In this document: in pieces, positions 21,977 to 30,894 of the stretch
Numbering within the stretch: the stretch's first letter is position 1
How the letters are laid out: every line of letters begins with the position of its first letter
Assembly (NCBI GenBank): GCA_003599575.1
Contig: QZKV01000162.1
Location: 1-32,190 of the forward strand
Direction of reading: 5' to 3'
Length of the DNA: 32,190 nt
From: Desulfobacteraceae bacterium
GTDB lineage: Bacteria; Desulfobacterota; Desulfobacteria; Desulfobacterales; Desulfosarcinaceae
Notes under the pieces: model-generated
What the model was told of the DNA's origin: nothing
Database searches by the model: none
The model's input: only the letters and a program-made list of their open reading frames with translations
Program-made: the position numbers and the translations under genes

Positions 21977-23158
21977 ATGGCCCGGCAGGTGGTCCATAAG
22001 AGCTTTCAGGAAATCAACGCCAGAATCAAAAGCGGGCAGGTGGTGGTGGTCACCGCTGAAGAGATGACCAAGATCGTCAAGGACAAAGGGCCCGAGGCCG
22101 CGGCACGCGAGATCGATGTGGTGACCACCGGCACCTTTGCCCCCATGTGCTCGTCCGGCGCGCTGATCAATTTCGGGCATAGTGTTCCGGGCATCAAAGC
22201 GTCCGCGGTCACCATCAACAATGTCCCGGCCTATGCCGGTCTAGCCGCGGTGGATTGTTACCTCGGGGCGACCGAACCGTGTCTGGATGACCCGCTCAAC
22301 AAAGTATATCCGGGCGAGTTCAACTACGGCGGCGGCCACGTGATCCAAGACCTGGTGGCCGGCAAAGCGGTGTATTTGAAGGCCACCGCCTATGGGACCG
22401 ACTGTTATCCCAACCGGGCGCTGGAAAAAAAGGTCACCCTGAATGATCTGCCCAATGCCATTTTATGCAATCCGCGCAACGGCTATCAAAATTACAATGT
22501 GGCGGTCAATTCAACCCAGAAAACCATCTACACGTACATGGGCACCCTCAAGCCCAAAATGGGCAATGCCAATTACTGCAATGCCGGTGAACTGAGCCCG
22601 CTGCTCAATGATCCTTACTATCGCACCATTGGATTGGGAACGCGCATTTTCCTGGGGGGCGGCGTGGGCTATGTGACCTGGCACGGCACCCAGCACCGCT
22701 TTGCGGTGGACCGGGCTCCCAACGGGACGACGTTGCGGCCGGCCGGCACCCTTTGGGTGATGGGGGATTTGAAGCAAATGAGCCCGCGCTGGCTCGTCGG
22801 GGTCAGCATGCAGGGATATGGATGCTCGCTCGCGGTCGGCTTAGGGGTTCCCATCCCCATTCTGAATGAAGAAATGGCTCGCTGCACCGGCGTTTCCGAC
22901 CAAGAGATCTTCACGCAGGTGATCGACTACGGACAGGATTACCCCAACGGCCGGTCCGAGAGCCTGGCGCAGGTCAGTTACGCCGAACTCAAGAGCGGTG
23001 CCATTACCGTCCGCGGTCAAACCATCCACACCGTTCCGTTGTCCAGTATGGTCCGCGCGCGCGAAATTGCCGAAACCCTGAAAGGCTGGATCCGCAAAGG
23101 CGAGTTTCTGCTGGGAGAGCCTCAATTTACGCTGCCCATGGAGAGTGGCGGGCGATAG
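21977..23158 (+). CDS. Homocysteine biosynthesis protein (DUF39/HcyBio)
   Basis: This is a 393-residue protein of the COG1900 family, shown in methanogens and implicated in sulfate reducers to make homocysteine from aspartate semialdehyde and a sulfur donor. It begins MARQVVHKSFQEINARIKSGQ. The family blocks VVTTGTFAPMCSSGALINFGHS, YLGATEPCLDDP, GEFNYGGGHVIQDLVAGKAV, YGTDCYPNRAL and GVGYVTWHGTQH are all visible. Several conserved Cys residues could carry persulfide. ATG 21977 has AGGAGA 7 bases upstream; the longer frame from 21860 lacks this. Partner proteins often found next to it (NIL/ferredoxin domain protein) are not here. It supplies the substrate for methionine synthase such as the one at 911-2011. 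Confidence 0.9.
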   Translation: MARQVVHKSFQEINARIKSGQVVVVTAEEMTKIVKDKGPEAAAREIDVVTTGTFAPMCSSGALINFGHSVPGIKASAVTINNVPAYAGLAAVDCYLGATEPCLDDPLNKVYPGEFNYGGGHVIQDLVAGKAVYLKATAYGTDCYPNRALEKKVTLNDLPNAILCNPRNGYQNYNVAVNSTQKTIYTYMGTLKPKMGNANYCNAGELSPLLNDPYYRTIGLGTRIFLGGGVGYVTWHGTQHRFAVDRAPNGTTLRPAGTLWVMGDLKQMSPRWLVGVSMQGYGCSLAVGLGVPIPILNEEMARCTGVSDQEIFTQVIDYGQDYPNGRSESLAQVSYAELKSGAITVRGQTIHTVPLSSMVRAREIAETLKGWIRKGEFLLGEPQFTLPMESGGR

Positions 23159-23385
23159 AAACGCTCCAGGGTGCCTTCGCAGCGGGGCTTGTCCCTTTGA
23201 GCAACATCGCTTTCGGAAGCGAAAGTTGGGTGCGGTTTTCACACAGCAGCCGTTTTCATACGCCTGCCCGAGCAAAGTTAGGCCGGTCAATCTTTCTGGT
23301 TCCATCGTTTACGCGTAAGAAGAATTTGGGCCGATGGTTCGTACCGATCAGATGCCGATCCGGACCCGAAGCCAAAACAGGGCTT

Positions 23386-23961
23386 ATGAAAGAGACCATT
23401 CGCACGTTTATCGCCTTTGAGCTGCCGGCCGCTATTGTTCAATTGGCGGGCGCGCTGCAAACCGATCTCAAGGCCCAAGGGTTAAACCTGCGCTGGGTAC
23501 GGCCCCAAAATATTCATCTGACGCTTAAGTTCCTGGGAGAGATTGCGCCGGCGCGAACAGCCGATGTGGCCGGCGCCATGCGTAAAGCGCTCAAAGCCGG
23601 GGCACCTTTTGAGTTGCGTGTGCAGGGCATGGGTGTTTTTCCCGGCCTGCGCAAGCCGCGCGTATTGTGGATCGGTTTGGGGGGTCAGACGGATGCCCTG
23701 CAAAAAGTATATGCCGGCCTTGAAGATGAATTGGCGGCCCTGGATTTTCCAAAGGAAGACCGGCCCTTCAAGGCGCATCTGACCCTGGCGCGCATGGACC
23801 GGCGAATCGATGCGCAACTGTTGCTGCAGGGTATCCAGGCCGCCGGTGGGTTCGAACCCAAAACGTTTCAAGCATCGGAGCTGATCCTTTTTCAAAGCGA
23901 ACTGAAGCCTCAGGGAGCCATTTATACGCCTCTGGCGCGGATTGCGCTGGGGCAGGGATAA
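23386..23961 (+). CDS. thpR: RNA 2',3'-cyclic phosphodiesterase
   Basis: This 191-residue enzyme of the 2H phosphoesterase superfamily hydrolyses 2',3'-cyclic phosphate ends of RNA (formerly LigT). The two catalytic HxTx motifs are present as HLTL at 44-47 and 131-134, each in the expected place. The start RTFIAFELP and the FLGEI block are typical. ATG 23386 begins exactly at the family start; the longer frame from 23197 has no homology. The binding site is poor. It lies upstream of recA, a linkage seen in many bacteria (often with cinA). Confidence 0.93.
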   Translation: MKETIRTFIAFELPAAIVQLAGALQTDLKAQGLNLRWVRPQNIHLTLKFLGEIAPARTADVAGAMRKALKAGAPFELRVQGMGVFPGLRKPRVLWIGLGGQTDALQKVYAGLEDELAALDFPKEDRPFKAHLTLARMDRRIDAQLLLQGIQAAGGFEPKTFQASELILFQSELKPQGAIYTPLARIALGQG

Positions 23962-24043
23962 GCAGACATATCCTTTTCGGCCATATTGTGACAGCGGGCG
24001 GTAGGGGAATCAAAAGGGGTGCGATGGTGATCGGTTGAGTCAA

Positions 24044-24109
24044 ATCGTACGCGTACGCGATCGAAACGTGCTCGCACATCCTTGGTCTATCCGGGTACGT
24101 GCAGGTACC
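24044..24109. promoter_or_regulatory. Palindromes upstream of recA, possible operator sites
   Basis: A 12-bp perfect palindrome, CGTACGCGTACG, lies at 24046-24057. GGTAC and GTACC with a 6-base gap form an inverted repeat at 24094-24109, 77 bases before the recA ATG. One of them could be an SOS (LexA) site, but neither matches a LexA box I can name with certainty. Confidence 0.3.
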
Positions 24110-24185
24110 GCTTCGCTGAGTACGACCAGTAGAGGCTTTACAAGGCAATCCAGTGTGAATCATCGAACAGGAGAGGGAGGTCAGC

Positions 24186-25217
24186 ATGAGTGCGTCAGTG
24201 GATAAGACCAAGGCAATCGAGTCGGCCATGAGTCAGATCGAACGCCAGTTCGGCAAAGGATCGATCATGAAACTGGGCAGCCGCCCCATCGTGGATGTGC
24301 CGGTGATCTCCAGCGGGTCCATCGCCCTGGACCGGGCCCTGGGGGTGGGGGGATTTCCAAGAGGCCGCGTCGTCGAAATCTACGGCCCGGAATCCTCCGG
24401 AAAAACCACCCTGGCCTTGCATGCGGTGGCCAATGCGCAAAAAAAAGGCGGGATTGCGGCCTTTATCGATGCCGAACACGCGCTGGACACCGGTTACGCC
24501 AAACGCCTGGGCGTCAACTGCGACGAACTGCTGGTGGCGCAGCCCGATACCGGCGAGCAGGCCCTTGAAATCGCCGACATGCTGCTGCGCAGCGGCGCCA
24601 TCGATGTCATGGTCATCGATTCAGTGGCGGCACTGGTGCCGCGCGCCGAAATCGAGGGCGAGATGGGCGATGCGCACATGGGTTTGCAGGCCCGCCTGAT
24701 GTCCCAGGCCCTGCGCAAATTGACCGGCACTATCGGCAAAACCAATACATGTCTTATATTCATCAACCAGATCCGCATGAAGATCGGCGTGGTGTTCGGC
24801 AATCCCGAGACCACCACCGGCGGCAATGCTTTGAAATTCTACGCCTCCATACGCCTGGACATCCGTCGCGTGGGGTCGATCAAAAACGGTCAGGAAGTGG
24901 TCGGCAATCGCACCCGTGTCAAAGTGGTGAAAAACAAAATGGCCCCTCCCTTCAAGGAAGCCGAATTCGACGTCATGTACGGTGAAGGCATTTCGCAAGT
25001 GGGCGACCTGCTGGATATCGGCGTTGAGGCGGGCATTATCGAAAAAAGCGGCGCCTGGTACTCTTTCAATGGCGAGCGCATCGGTCAGGGCCGTGAGAAT
25101 GTGAAGGTTTTCCTGGGGGACAATGCGGACATTTACGCCGCCATCGATGAGAAGGTGCGCAACTCGGTGGGAATCGTCAAGAAAAGCGAAGAGGCCGTAA
25201 CCGAATACGAAGAATAA
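24186..25217 (+). CDS. recA: Recombinase RecA
   Basis: This protein forms ATP-dependent filaments on single-stranded DNA, carries out strand exchange and triggers SOS cleavage of LexA. It has 343 residues. Walker A is GPESSGKT (67-74), Walker B is [12 protein letters not shown], loop L1 has [24 protein letters not shown], and loop L2 has [17 protein letters not shown]. The C-terminal tail is short and acidic. GAGAGGGAGG lies just before the ATG. recX is absent from the usual downstream position; alaS follows after 57 bases. Confidence 0.98.
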   Translation: MSASVDKTKAIESAMSQIERQFGKGSIMKLGSRPIVDVPVISSGSIALDRALGVGGFPRGRVVEIYGPESSGKTTLALHAVANAQKKGGIAAFIDAEHALDTGYAKRLGVNCDELLVAQPDTGEQALEIADMLLRSGAIDVMVIDSVAALVPRAEIEGEMGDAHMGLQARLMSQALRKLTGTIGKTNTCLIFINQIRMKIGVVFGNPETTTGGNALKFYASIRLDIRRVGSIKNGQEVVGNRTRVKVVKNKMAPPFKEAEFDVMYGEGISQVGDLLDIGVEAGIIEKSGAWYSFNGERIGQGRENVKVFLGDNADIYAAIDEKVRNSVGIVKKSEEAVTEYEE

Positions 25218-25274
25218 AAGAAGGCTTTCCGGACAACAGGCAAAAGAATTACCCGGGCAATGGAGCAGGCAAAA

Positions 25275-27908
25275 ATGACAGGCAATGAGATACGCAGACG
25301 TTTTCTCGACTATTTCGAAAAGCACCGCCATCGGGTTGTGCGCAGCTCAGCGCTGGTTCCCCACGATGACCCCACTCTGTTGTTCACCAATGCGGGGATG
25401 GTGCAGTTCAAGCGCACCTTCATGGGCGAAGAAAAGCGCGATTATGTTCGCGCCGTCACCTCCCAGAAATGCGTGCGTGCCGGCGGCAAGCACAACGATT
25501 TGGAAAATGTGGGCTATACCGCGCGCCATCACACCTTTTTCGAGATGCTGGGCAACTTCTCTTTCGGGGACTACTTCAAGGAGAAAGCCGTCGAGTTTGC
25601 CTGGGACCTGCTGACCAACGGCTACGGTCTGCCCGCGGAACGTCTGTGGGCCTCGGTCTACACCGAAGACGATGAGGCCTACGATATCTGGCACCGCCGG
25701 ATCGGCATTCCCGCCGAACGCATGGTGCGCCTGGGGAAAAAAGACAATTTCTGGGCCATGGGCGATACGGGCCCGTGCGGGCCGTGCAGTGAAATCCACC
25801 TGGACCGCGGTGAATCCTATGGCTGCGGGCGGCCGGATTGCGGGGTGGATTGCGAATGCGACCGGTTTCTGGAGATCTGGAATCTGGTGTTCATGCAATT
25901 CAATCAGGATGAATCCGGCCGGATGACACCCCTGCCCAAACCCAGCATCGACACCGGCATGGGCCTGGAGCGCCTGGCAGCGGTGCTGCAGAACGTGCCG
26001 ACCAATTTCGACACCGATCTGATCCGTCCGATCATCAGCCGGGCCGAAGAGCTGTCCGGAAAACAATACGGCCTGGATGCGAGCGTCGATGTGGCCATGA
26101 AAGTCATCGCCGACCACAGCCGGGCGGCCGCCTTCCTGATCGGCGACGGCGTGCTGCCCTCCAATGAAGGCCGGGGCTATGTGCTGCGGCGCATCATGCG
26201 CCGGGCCATTCGCTATGGCCGCAACATCGGTCTGGAACGCCCCTTTCTGCATCAAACCGCCGAAGGCGTATTTGAAATCATGCGTTCGGCCTATCCCGAG
26301 CTGGGCGAGTCGGCGGCGTTTATCCGCAATGTCATCCTGAATGAAGAGCAGCGCTTCATGGAAACCCTTGACACCGGGCTCAAGCTGCTCAACGAGTCGC
26401 TGGCCGATTTAAAAGCCCGCGGCCAAAATAAAATCCCCGGCGATTTGATATTCAAACTCTATGATACCTACGGATTCCCCGTAGACGTCGTGCAGGATGT
26501 GGTGCGCGATACCGCAATGGTCATCGATCTTGCGGGGTTTCAGGCCCACATGGAAGACCAGCGGCAGCGCAGCCGTTCCAAGTCGGCCTTCGATGCCGTC
26601 AACCAGGCCTATAAAACACTGTCAGCGCAAGCAGTCAAACCCGAGTTCAGGGGCTATGACGCCCTCGCCGTGGAATCGCAGGTCTTGGTCCTGGTGCGGG
26701 AAGGCCGCGAAGTAGAGCAGGCTGCGGCGGGCGAGTCCGTAGAAGTCGTCACGGCCGCGACACCCTTCTATGCAGAATCGGGCGGACAGGTCGGGGATCA
26801 GGGCACGATATCCGCTGCGGAGTTGCGCATGGCGGTGGAAACGACCGTCAAGGACCCCACGGGCCTGATCATCCATAAGGGCACCGTAAGCTCCGGCCGT
26901 ATCGAAAAGGGCCAACGGGTTCTCCTCACGGTGGATCAAGACAAACGCCGGGCCACGGCCCTGAATCACACGGCCACCCATTTGCTGCATGCCGCCTTGC
27001 GCAAAACGCTGGGCGAGCATGTCAAACAGGCCGGTTCCCTGGTGGCCCCCGATCGCCTGCGCTTTGATTTCAGCCACTTTTCGCAAGTCGGTCCTGAAGT
27101 GGTGGACCGCATCGAGTCTTTGGTCAATACCAAGATCCGGGAAAATGTGGCCGTGACAACCGATGAAATGGCCGTGGAGAAGGCCATGCAATCGGGGGCC
27201 ATGGCCCTGTTCGGTGAGAAATACGGCGATCGCGTGCGCGTGGTGGCGCTGGCCGATTTCAGCAAGGAATTGTGCGGCGGCACCCACGTCGGCGCCACCG
27301 GCGACATCGGATTGTTCAAAATCATTGCTGAAACCAGTGTCGCTTCGGGAGTGCGCCGCATCGAAGCCCTGACCGGCGAAGCCGCACTGACGTTTGTTCA
27401 AGAGGCGGTGCGACATTCCCAGAACATCGCCCACCTGCTGCGGGTCAAAACCGAAGAGGTTGTGCCGCGGGTGCAGCAGTTGCTCGGTTCCCAGAAATCA
27501 TTGGAAAAAGAAATTGAAAAGCTCAAGGCCGGACTGGCCGACGCAAAGGCCCAGTCGGCGGATGACCGGCCGCGAATCATCAACGGCGTATCCGTTCTGG
27601 TGAAAAAGGTATCGATCGACAAACCGGCCGCCATGCGGGATCTGGCCGACCGCTTCAAGGACCGCATCAAATCCGGGATCGTAGTCCTCGGCAGTGCTGC
27701 AGACGGAAAGGCCTTATTGATCGTGACAGTGACCAAGGATCTGGATAAACGCTTTCATGCCGGCAACATCATCAAGGAACTTTCCGCCGTGGTGGGCGGC
27801 GGCGGCGGCGGCCGGCCGGATATGGCGCAGGCGGGTGGACCGAACGTGGGTAATCTGGACGCGGCGTTGGAGAAGGCCTACGAGGTCATTGAAAAAAGCG
27901 GCCGTTGA
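25275..27908 (+). CDS. alaS: Alanine--tRNA ligase
   Basis: This cytoplasmic class II enzyme charges tRNA-Ala and edits mischarged Ser and Gly. It has 877 residues, full length. The aminoacylation domain opens with RRRFLDYFEKHRHRVV and has TNAGMVQFK and GDTGPCGPCSEIH. The editing domain has the zinc motif HTATHLLHAAL and the later CGGTHVGATGDIG. The C-Ala domain ends with GGGGGGRPDMAQAGG and DAALEKAYEVIE. ATG 25275 (MTGNEIRRR) is chosen over 25260 because GGAG stands about 9 bases before it. It follows recA closely and may be cotranscribed. Confidence 0.97.
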   Translation: MTGNEIRRRFLDYFEKHRHRVVRSSALVPHDDPTLLFTNAGMVQFKRTFMGEEKRDYVRAVTSQKCVRAGGKHNDLENVGYTARHHTFFEMLGNFSFGDYFKEKAVEFAWDLLTNGYGLPAERLWASVYTEDDEAYDIWHRRIGIPAERMVRLGKKDNFWAMGDTGPCGPCSEIHLDRGESYGCGRPDCGVDCECDRFLEIWNLVFMQFNQDESGRMTPLPKPSIDTGMGLERLAAVLQNVPTNFDTDLIRPIISRAEELSGKQYGLDASVDVAMKVIADHSRAAAFLIGDGVLPSNEGRGYVLRRIMRRAIRYGRNIGLERPFLHQTAEGVFEIMRSAYPELGESAAFIRNVILNEEQRFMETLDTGLKLLNESLADLKARGQNKIPGDLIFKLYDTYGFPVDVVQDVVRDTAMVIDLAGFQAHMEDQRQRSRSKSAFDAVNQAYKTLSAQAVKPEFRGYDALAVESQVLVLVREGREVEQAAAGESVEVVTAATPFYAESGGQVGDQGTISAAELRMAVETTVKDPTGLIIHKGTVSSGRIEKGQRVLLTVDQDKRRATALNHTATHLLHAALRKTLGEHVKQAGSLVAPDRLRFDFSHFSQVGPEVVDRIESLVNTKIRENVAVTTDEMAVEKAMQSGAMALFGEKYGDRVRVVALADFSKELCGGTHVGATGDIGLFKIIAETSVASGVRRIEALTGEAALTFVQEAVRHSQNIAHLLRVKTEEVVPRVQQLLGSQKSLEKEIEKLKAGLADAKAQSADDRPRIINGVSVLVKKVSIDKPAAMRDLADRFKDRIKSGIVVLGSAADGKALLIVTVTKDLDKRFHAGNIIKELSAVVGGGGGGRPDMAQAGGPNVGNLDAALEKAYEVIEKSGR

Positions 27909-27981
27909 AAGTGGAGGGCTCCTCTGAGTGGTCACCCGGCGCGGGCCGGTGCCGGATGGTGTTACACTTTCATCTTCAATT

Positions 27982-28443
27982 TCAATTCCCATTCACCTTG
28001 AGCGCCACTTCGATGATCATCTCGCCCTTGTCCGTCGTACAGGGTATATTGATGATGGGAATTCCCGAAGGATAACTGACTTTGTGTCGGCCGACCACCA
28101 CGCTGGGCACGGAGATGGCGTTGTTGTCGCTGGGAAAGTCGGTTTTGGCATTGCCGGCGATCATGTTGGCGATTTCACCGATGGCATCGGTGCACACCTC
28201 ATTCAACTCGTCGACCTCTTCTCCGATCAAGGCGGATACCAGTTGAAACGCCACCGCATGCGACAAGCTGATCACCACGCAGCCGGTCACGCTTCCGGAC
28301 AACCCGATGATGCTGCTGATTTCGTGCGGGACCTCGTTGCCATTCTTCAGGACCGGCTTGCCCAAGGAAAAAGGGACGGTGATCATGGTTTCAAATACGC
28401 GTTTCACTGCGACGACAAACGGCTTGATGTAATTGGGATCCAT
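27982..28443 (-). CDS. CheX-like chemotaxis phosphatase
   Basis: This 153-residue CheC/CheX-family protein probably dephosphorylates phospho-CheY or a related receiver domain. The catalytic pair E90 and N93 lies in the signature GEIANMIAGNAK. The hydrophobic strands SGSVTGCVVISLS and GKPVLK fit the CheX fold. ATG 28443 has AAGGTGG 6 bases upstream; the longer frame to 28503 is not supported. No other chemotaxis genes are in the window, so it is an isolated copy that may act on a response regulator encoded elsewhere. It is convergent with alaS. Confidence 0.88.
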   Translation of the reverse strand: MDPNYIKPFVVAVKRVFETMITVPFSLGKPVLKNGNEVPHEISSIIGLSGSVTGCVVISLSHAVAFQLVSALIGEEVDELNEVCTDAIGEIANMIAGNAKTDFPSDNNAISVPSVVVGRHKVSYPSGIPIINIPCTTDKGEMIIEVALKVNGN

Positions 28444-28709
28444 CTTTTTCCACCTTGCTAGTATGGGATTGTTTTTCCGCCTGCGTTTGCATGCGCATCG
28501 CATGTTTTCAATCCAGCGACGCAGAGCTTTGAGGGCAAGCTGCCGTTTGCGTCAAAGCTATCATCGGCAGATACAACGCGGACTTTAGAATTGGTTTCAA
28601 AGAGGTTCGGCGGTCTGCATGCCTGTTCCGGTCCAATGGGGTCCCCGGCGACATGTTGCCTTTCAGCATGCCTTGGGGGCAAGAGGCTGGCTGTAACTTA
28701 CAGCGCCGC

Positions 28710-29738
28710 CTAGTAATCGAAAGAGACGCTGAAGGAGCCGAATACCTGGGCATCTTCCTGCTGGTCGAATTGCTTGCTGCGCCAGACATAGGAATAAATG
28801 ATCCTGAATCGCTTATAGTGCAAGGCAATACCCGTCGTGGCTTCGGCCACCAGCGGCTTTTTGTCCACACTGTGGCCGGAACGGAAGGTGTTGCCGTCCA
28901 GGAATATATCCCGCACCACAATATATCCCTGCAGGCCCACAAAGAGGTGGATCCCCAAGGCCGATCGATTTTTTCCGAATCCTGGGGTCAGGTCGGCCAG
29001 ATGGTTGCTGTCACAGCTGGATCGGATGGGGCAGCTTCCGAAGTTGTCGGGCAGGTTCCAGCCGAAACGGAATTCCGCTCCGGCGTCGGCATCGATGGAG
29101 ACATTGCCCAGGCGTCCCCCTATATGGGGGATCAACCCCAAGCCGAATCCGTTGGCGGCCTCCTGTTCCCACAAGCGCCATTTGGTTTCGTAAACCAGTT
29201 CAATCGCCGGTTCATTCTTCAGCTGATTGTCCCAACCTTCGGCGATATCGGAGCCGACCAGCCTGTGGGCGGTATTTTGCATTTGCTCGCCCAGGGCCCA
29301 TGGACCCACTACGCCGATATCCAATTCCAGCAAAGTCAGGCGAGCGCTGCGGAACGCATGAAAACCGAGACCGACATACAGATAGCCGGCATAGGGCCGG
29401 TCGTCCGATATCAGGTCCTCGCGCTCCGTATCCCGGGGAGTATAGATGCTTTGCCCAAGGGAGACAGAGTACCCCAGGTTGGCCCTGGTGTCCTTTACAA
29501 AGGGAAGCCGCCGGATCAAAGGGTAATTCAAGAGGGAATGCGGCGCGAGCGGTTCACCGGCAAACCTGAGGGGCCTGCTCCAGGTCAAGCGCAGGCCATT
29601 GGTGTAGTCCCGATCGGTTCGCGCAAATACATCGTTTTCCCAGTAAAGGGTGATGCTGTTGGGATGGTCCGGGTATCGATCCTTGGCCAACGCCGGATCA
29701 AGGGCTGGCAGAAAAACGGTGCAGCAAAACAAGGCCAT
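28710..29738 (-). CDS. LpxR-like outer membrane lipid A deacylase (DUF2219)
   Basis: This is a predicted outer membrane beta-barrel of the LpxR family, which removes the 3'-acyloxyacyl group of lipid A. From 29738 it has 342 residues with a signal peptide (MALFCCTVFLPALDPALAKD). The mature N-terminus has the active-site pattern LYWENDVFARTDRDYTNGLRL with Asn and Asp. The block MQNTAHRLVGSDIAEGWDNQLKNEP carries the conserved His. Alternating aromatic and polar strands follow, ending FGSFSVSFDY with a terminal aromatic residue, the usual barrel-insertion signal. The start is uncertain: no binding site is seen before 29738, and the frame stays open to 29954 with Met codons at 29816 and 29954. 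Confidence 0.85.
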   Translation of the reverse strand: MALFCCTVFLPALDPALAKDRYPDHPNSITLYWENDVFARTDRDYTNGLRLTWSRPLRFAGEPLAPHSLLNYPLIRRLPFVKDTRANLGYSVSLGQSIYTPRDTEREDLISDDRPYAGYLYVGLGFHAFRSARLTLLELDIGVVGPWALGEQMQNTAHRLVGSDIAEGWDNQLKNEPAIELVYETKWRLWEQEAANGFGLGLIPHIGGRLGNVSIDADAGAEFRFGWNLPDNFGSCPIRSSCDSNHLADLTPGFGKNRSALGIHLFVGLQGYIVVRDIFLDGNTFRSGHSVDKKPLVAEATTGIALHYKRFRIIYSYVWRSKQFDQQEDAQVFGSFSVSFDY

Positions 29739-30054
29739 GCGGAAAACAAGGTTTTTTACCAATTGAAGGGAAGCGGTATCCCAAGCCCACCATTGCCACG
29801 GCAGGGTATTTTGCATCGGCGGCGTCCAATCGGTGAAAATAGAAAGAAAGGCTCGAGTGAAAATATAAGAGCAAGCTTGCGCTATGTACAAGAAGGTGGA
29901 TTCTTCCGATATGGGGCAAAATACTGATTTGGTCCCTTGGGCGCGGAAATGCATTGGAGCGGCAGGTGCTATGTTCCGTGAAATGGTGTGTCGCTGCAGG
30001 GCGGCAATTCCGCCCCTATGCCTGCATTGAATTTCAATTGGCCGATGAGTCTGG

Positions 30055-30894
30055 CTAAGCGGTCATACCCTCTTTTATGACGTCGATCATAGAGTAAGCC
30101 TTGCCGCGGACTCCCTGGGATAGCTTTGCGGAGAGAAAACGAACCGCGTCCATGGTCCCTTCGCTGTAAATATCGCGACCATTGATGTTGTGGGTGAACT
30201 CGAAACGCGCCGTTTGGTCGGCGGAGACCAGCGTGTAGGTATGCCAGGCATGACCGCTCAGGTACGCTGCCGGCACGCCCCAAACATCGCGCTGGCGCTG
30301 CGGGTCGCGCTCTTTTTCGATCCGGCCGGCATCGAAGGCTATGCCCATGCGATTGAAGTAAGCGACCATGGCTTTTGCGGTGCCGCTGGTGTCGGCCTTG
30401 CCGGACTGATGGCTTTCCCGGATGGTCAGCGTGTAGCCTTTGAACAGATCGGGGAAGTTTTCCGCCGCATACGCCATCATGGCTTGAAATCCGACGATCT
30501 GTTTGGCCATATTGGGTGCAATCACGGCTGTACCGCCGGTTTGAAGGACGATGGCGGTCAGCCGCTCGCGGTCCCCCCCCGTGGTGCCCATGACAAAGGG
30601 CAGATCGTGGCGGCAGTAAAACTCGGCATTGGCGTTCACGGCCGACGGATGGGTAAAATCTATGCAGATAAAAGGCCCGTGCGCGTCTTTGATGCTGCTG
30701 ATTTTCTCCTCGCGCTCTGCGGGACGGATCAACTCAACGGCCGTGCCGCCGATGGGGCACTCCTTAACAGTAATTTCCGGACCGGTCAGCGAGAACGGCA
30801 AAAGGCGAAAGCCTGCATGGGCGCCAAAATGTCGCCCGATCACCGTGGCCACATGGCCGGGCAGTCCATTCATCATCACCTTAATCGTGTGCAT
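30055..30894 (-). CDS. dapB: 4-hydroxy-tetrahydrodipicolinate reductase, plant-type
   Basis: This enzyme reduces hydroxy-tetrahydrodipicolinate in the lysine and diaminopimelate pathway, which supplies peptidoglycan. It has 279 residues. The N-terminal nucleotide-binding strand is IKVMMNGLPGHVATVIG. CIDFTHPSAV, VMGTTGGDRERL and IAPNMAKQIVGFQAMM follow. RESHQSGKADTSGTAKAM holds the catalytic region, with SHQ in place of the bacterial HH pair. These variants (GTTGGDR especially) belong to the plant-type DapB branch rather than the E. coli type. ATG 30894 has GGAAGGAG upstream. It overlaps the end of the kinase gene before it by 14 bases, so the pair is an operon. Confidence 0.9.
   Translation of the reverse strand: MHTIKVMMNGLPGHVATVIGRHFGAHAGFRLLPFSLTGPEITVKECPIGGTAVELIRPAEREEKISSIKDAHGPFICIDFTHPSAVNANAEFYCRHDLPFVMGTTGGDRERLTAIVLQTGGTAVIAPNMAKQIVGFQAMMAYAAENFPDLFKGYTLTIRESHQSGKADTSGTAKAMVAYFNRMGIAFDAGRIEKERDPQRQRDVWGVPAAYLSGHAWHTYTLVSADQTARFEFTHNINGRDIYSEGTMDAVRFLSAKLSQGVRGKAYSMIDVIKEGMTA

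Noticed and set aside
27909..27981. GC-rich hairpin between alaS and the CheX gene as terminator
   Set aside because: The stem is short with a wobble pair and has no T-run on either strand.
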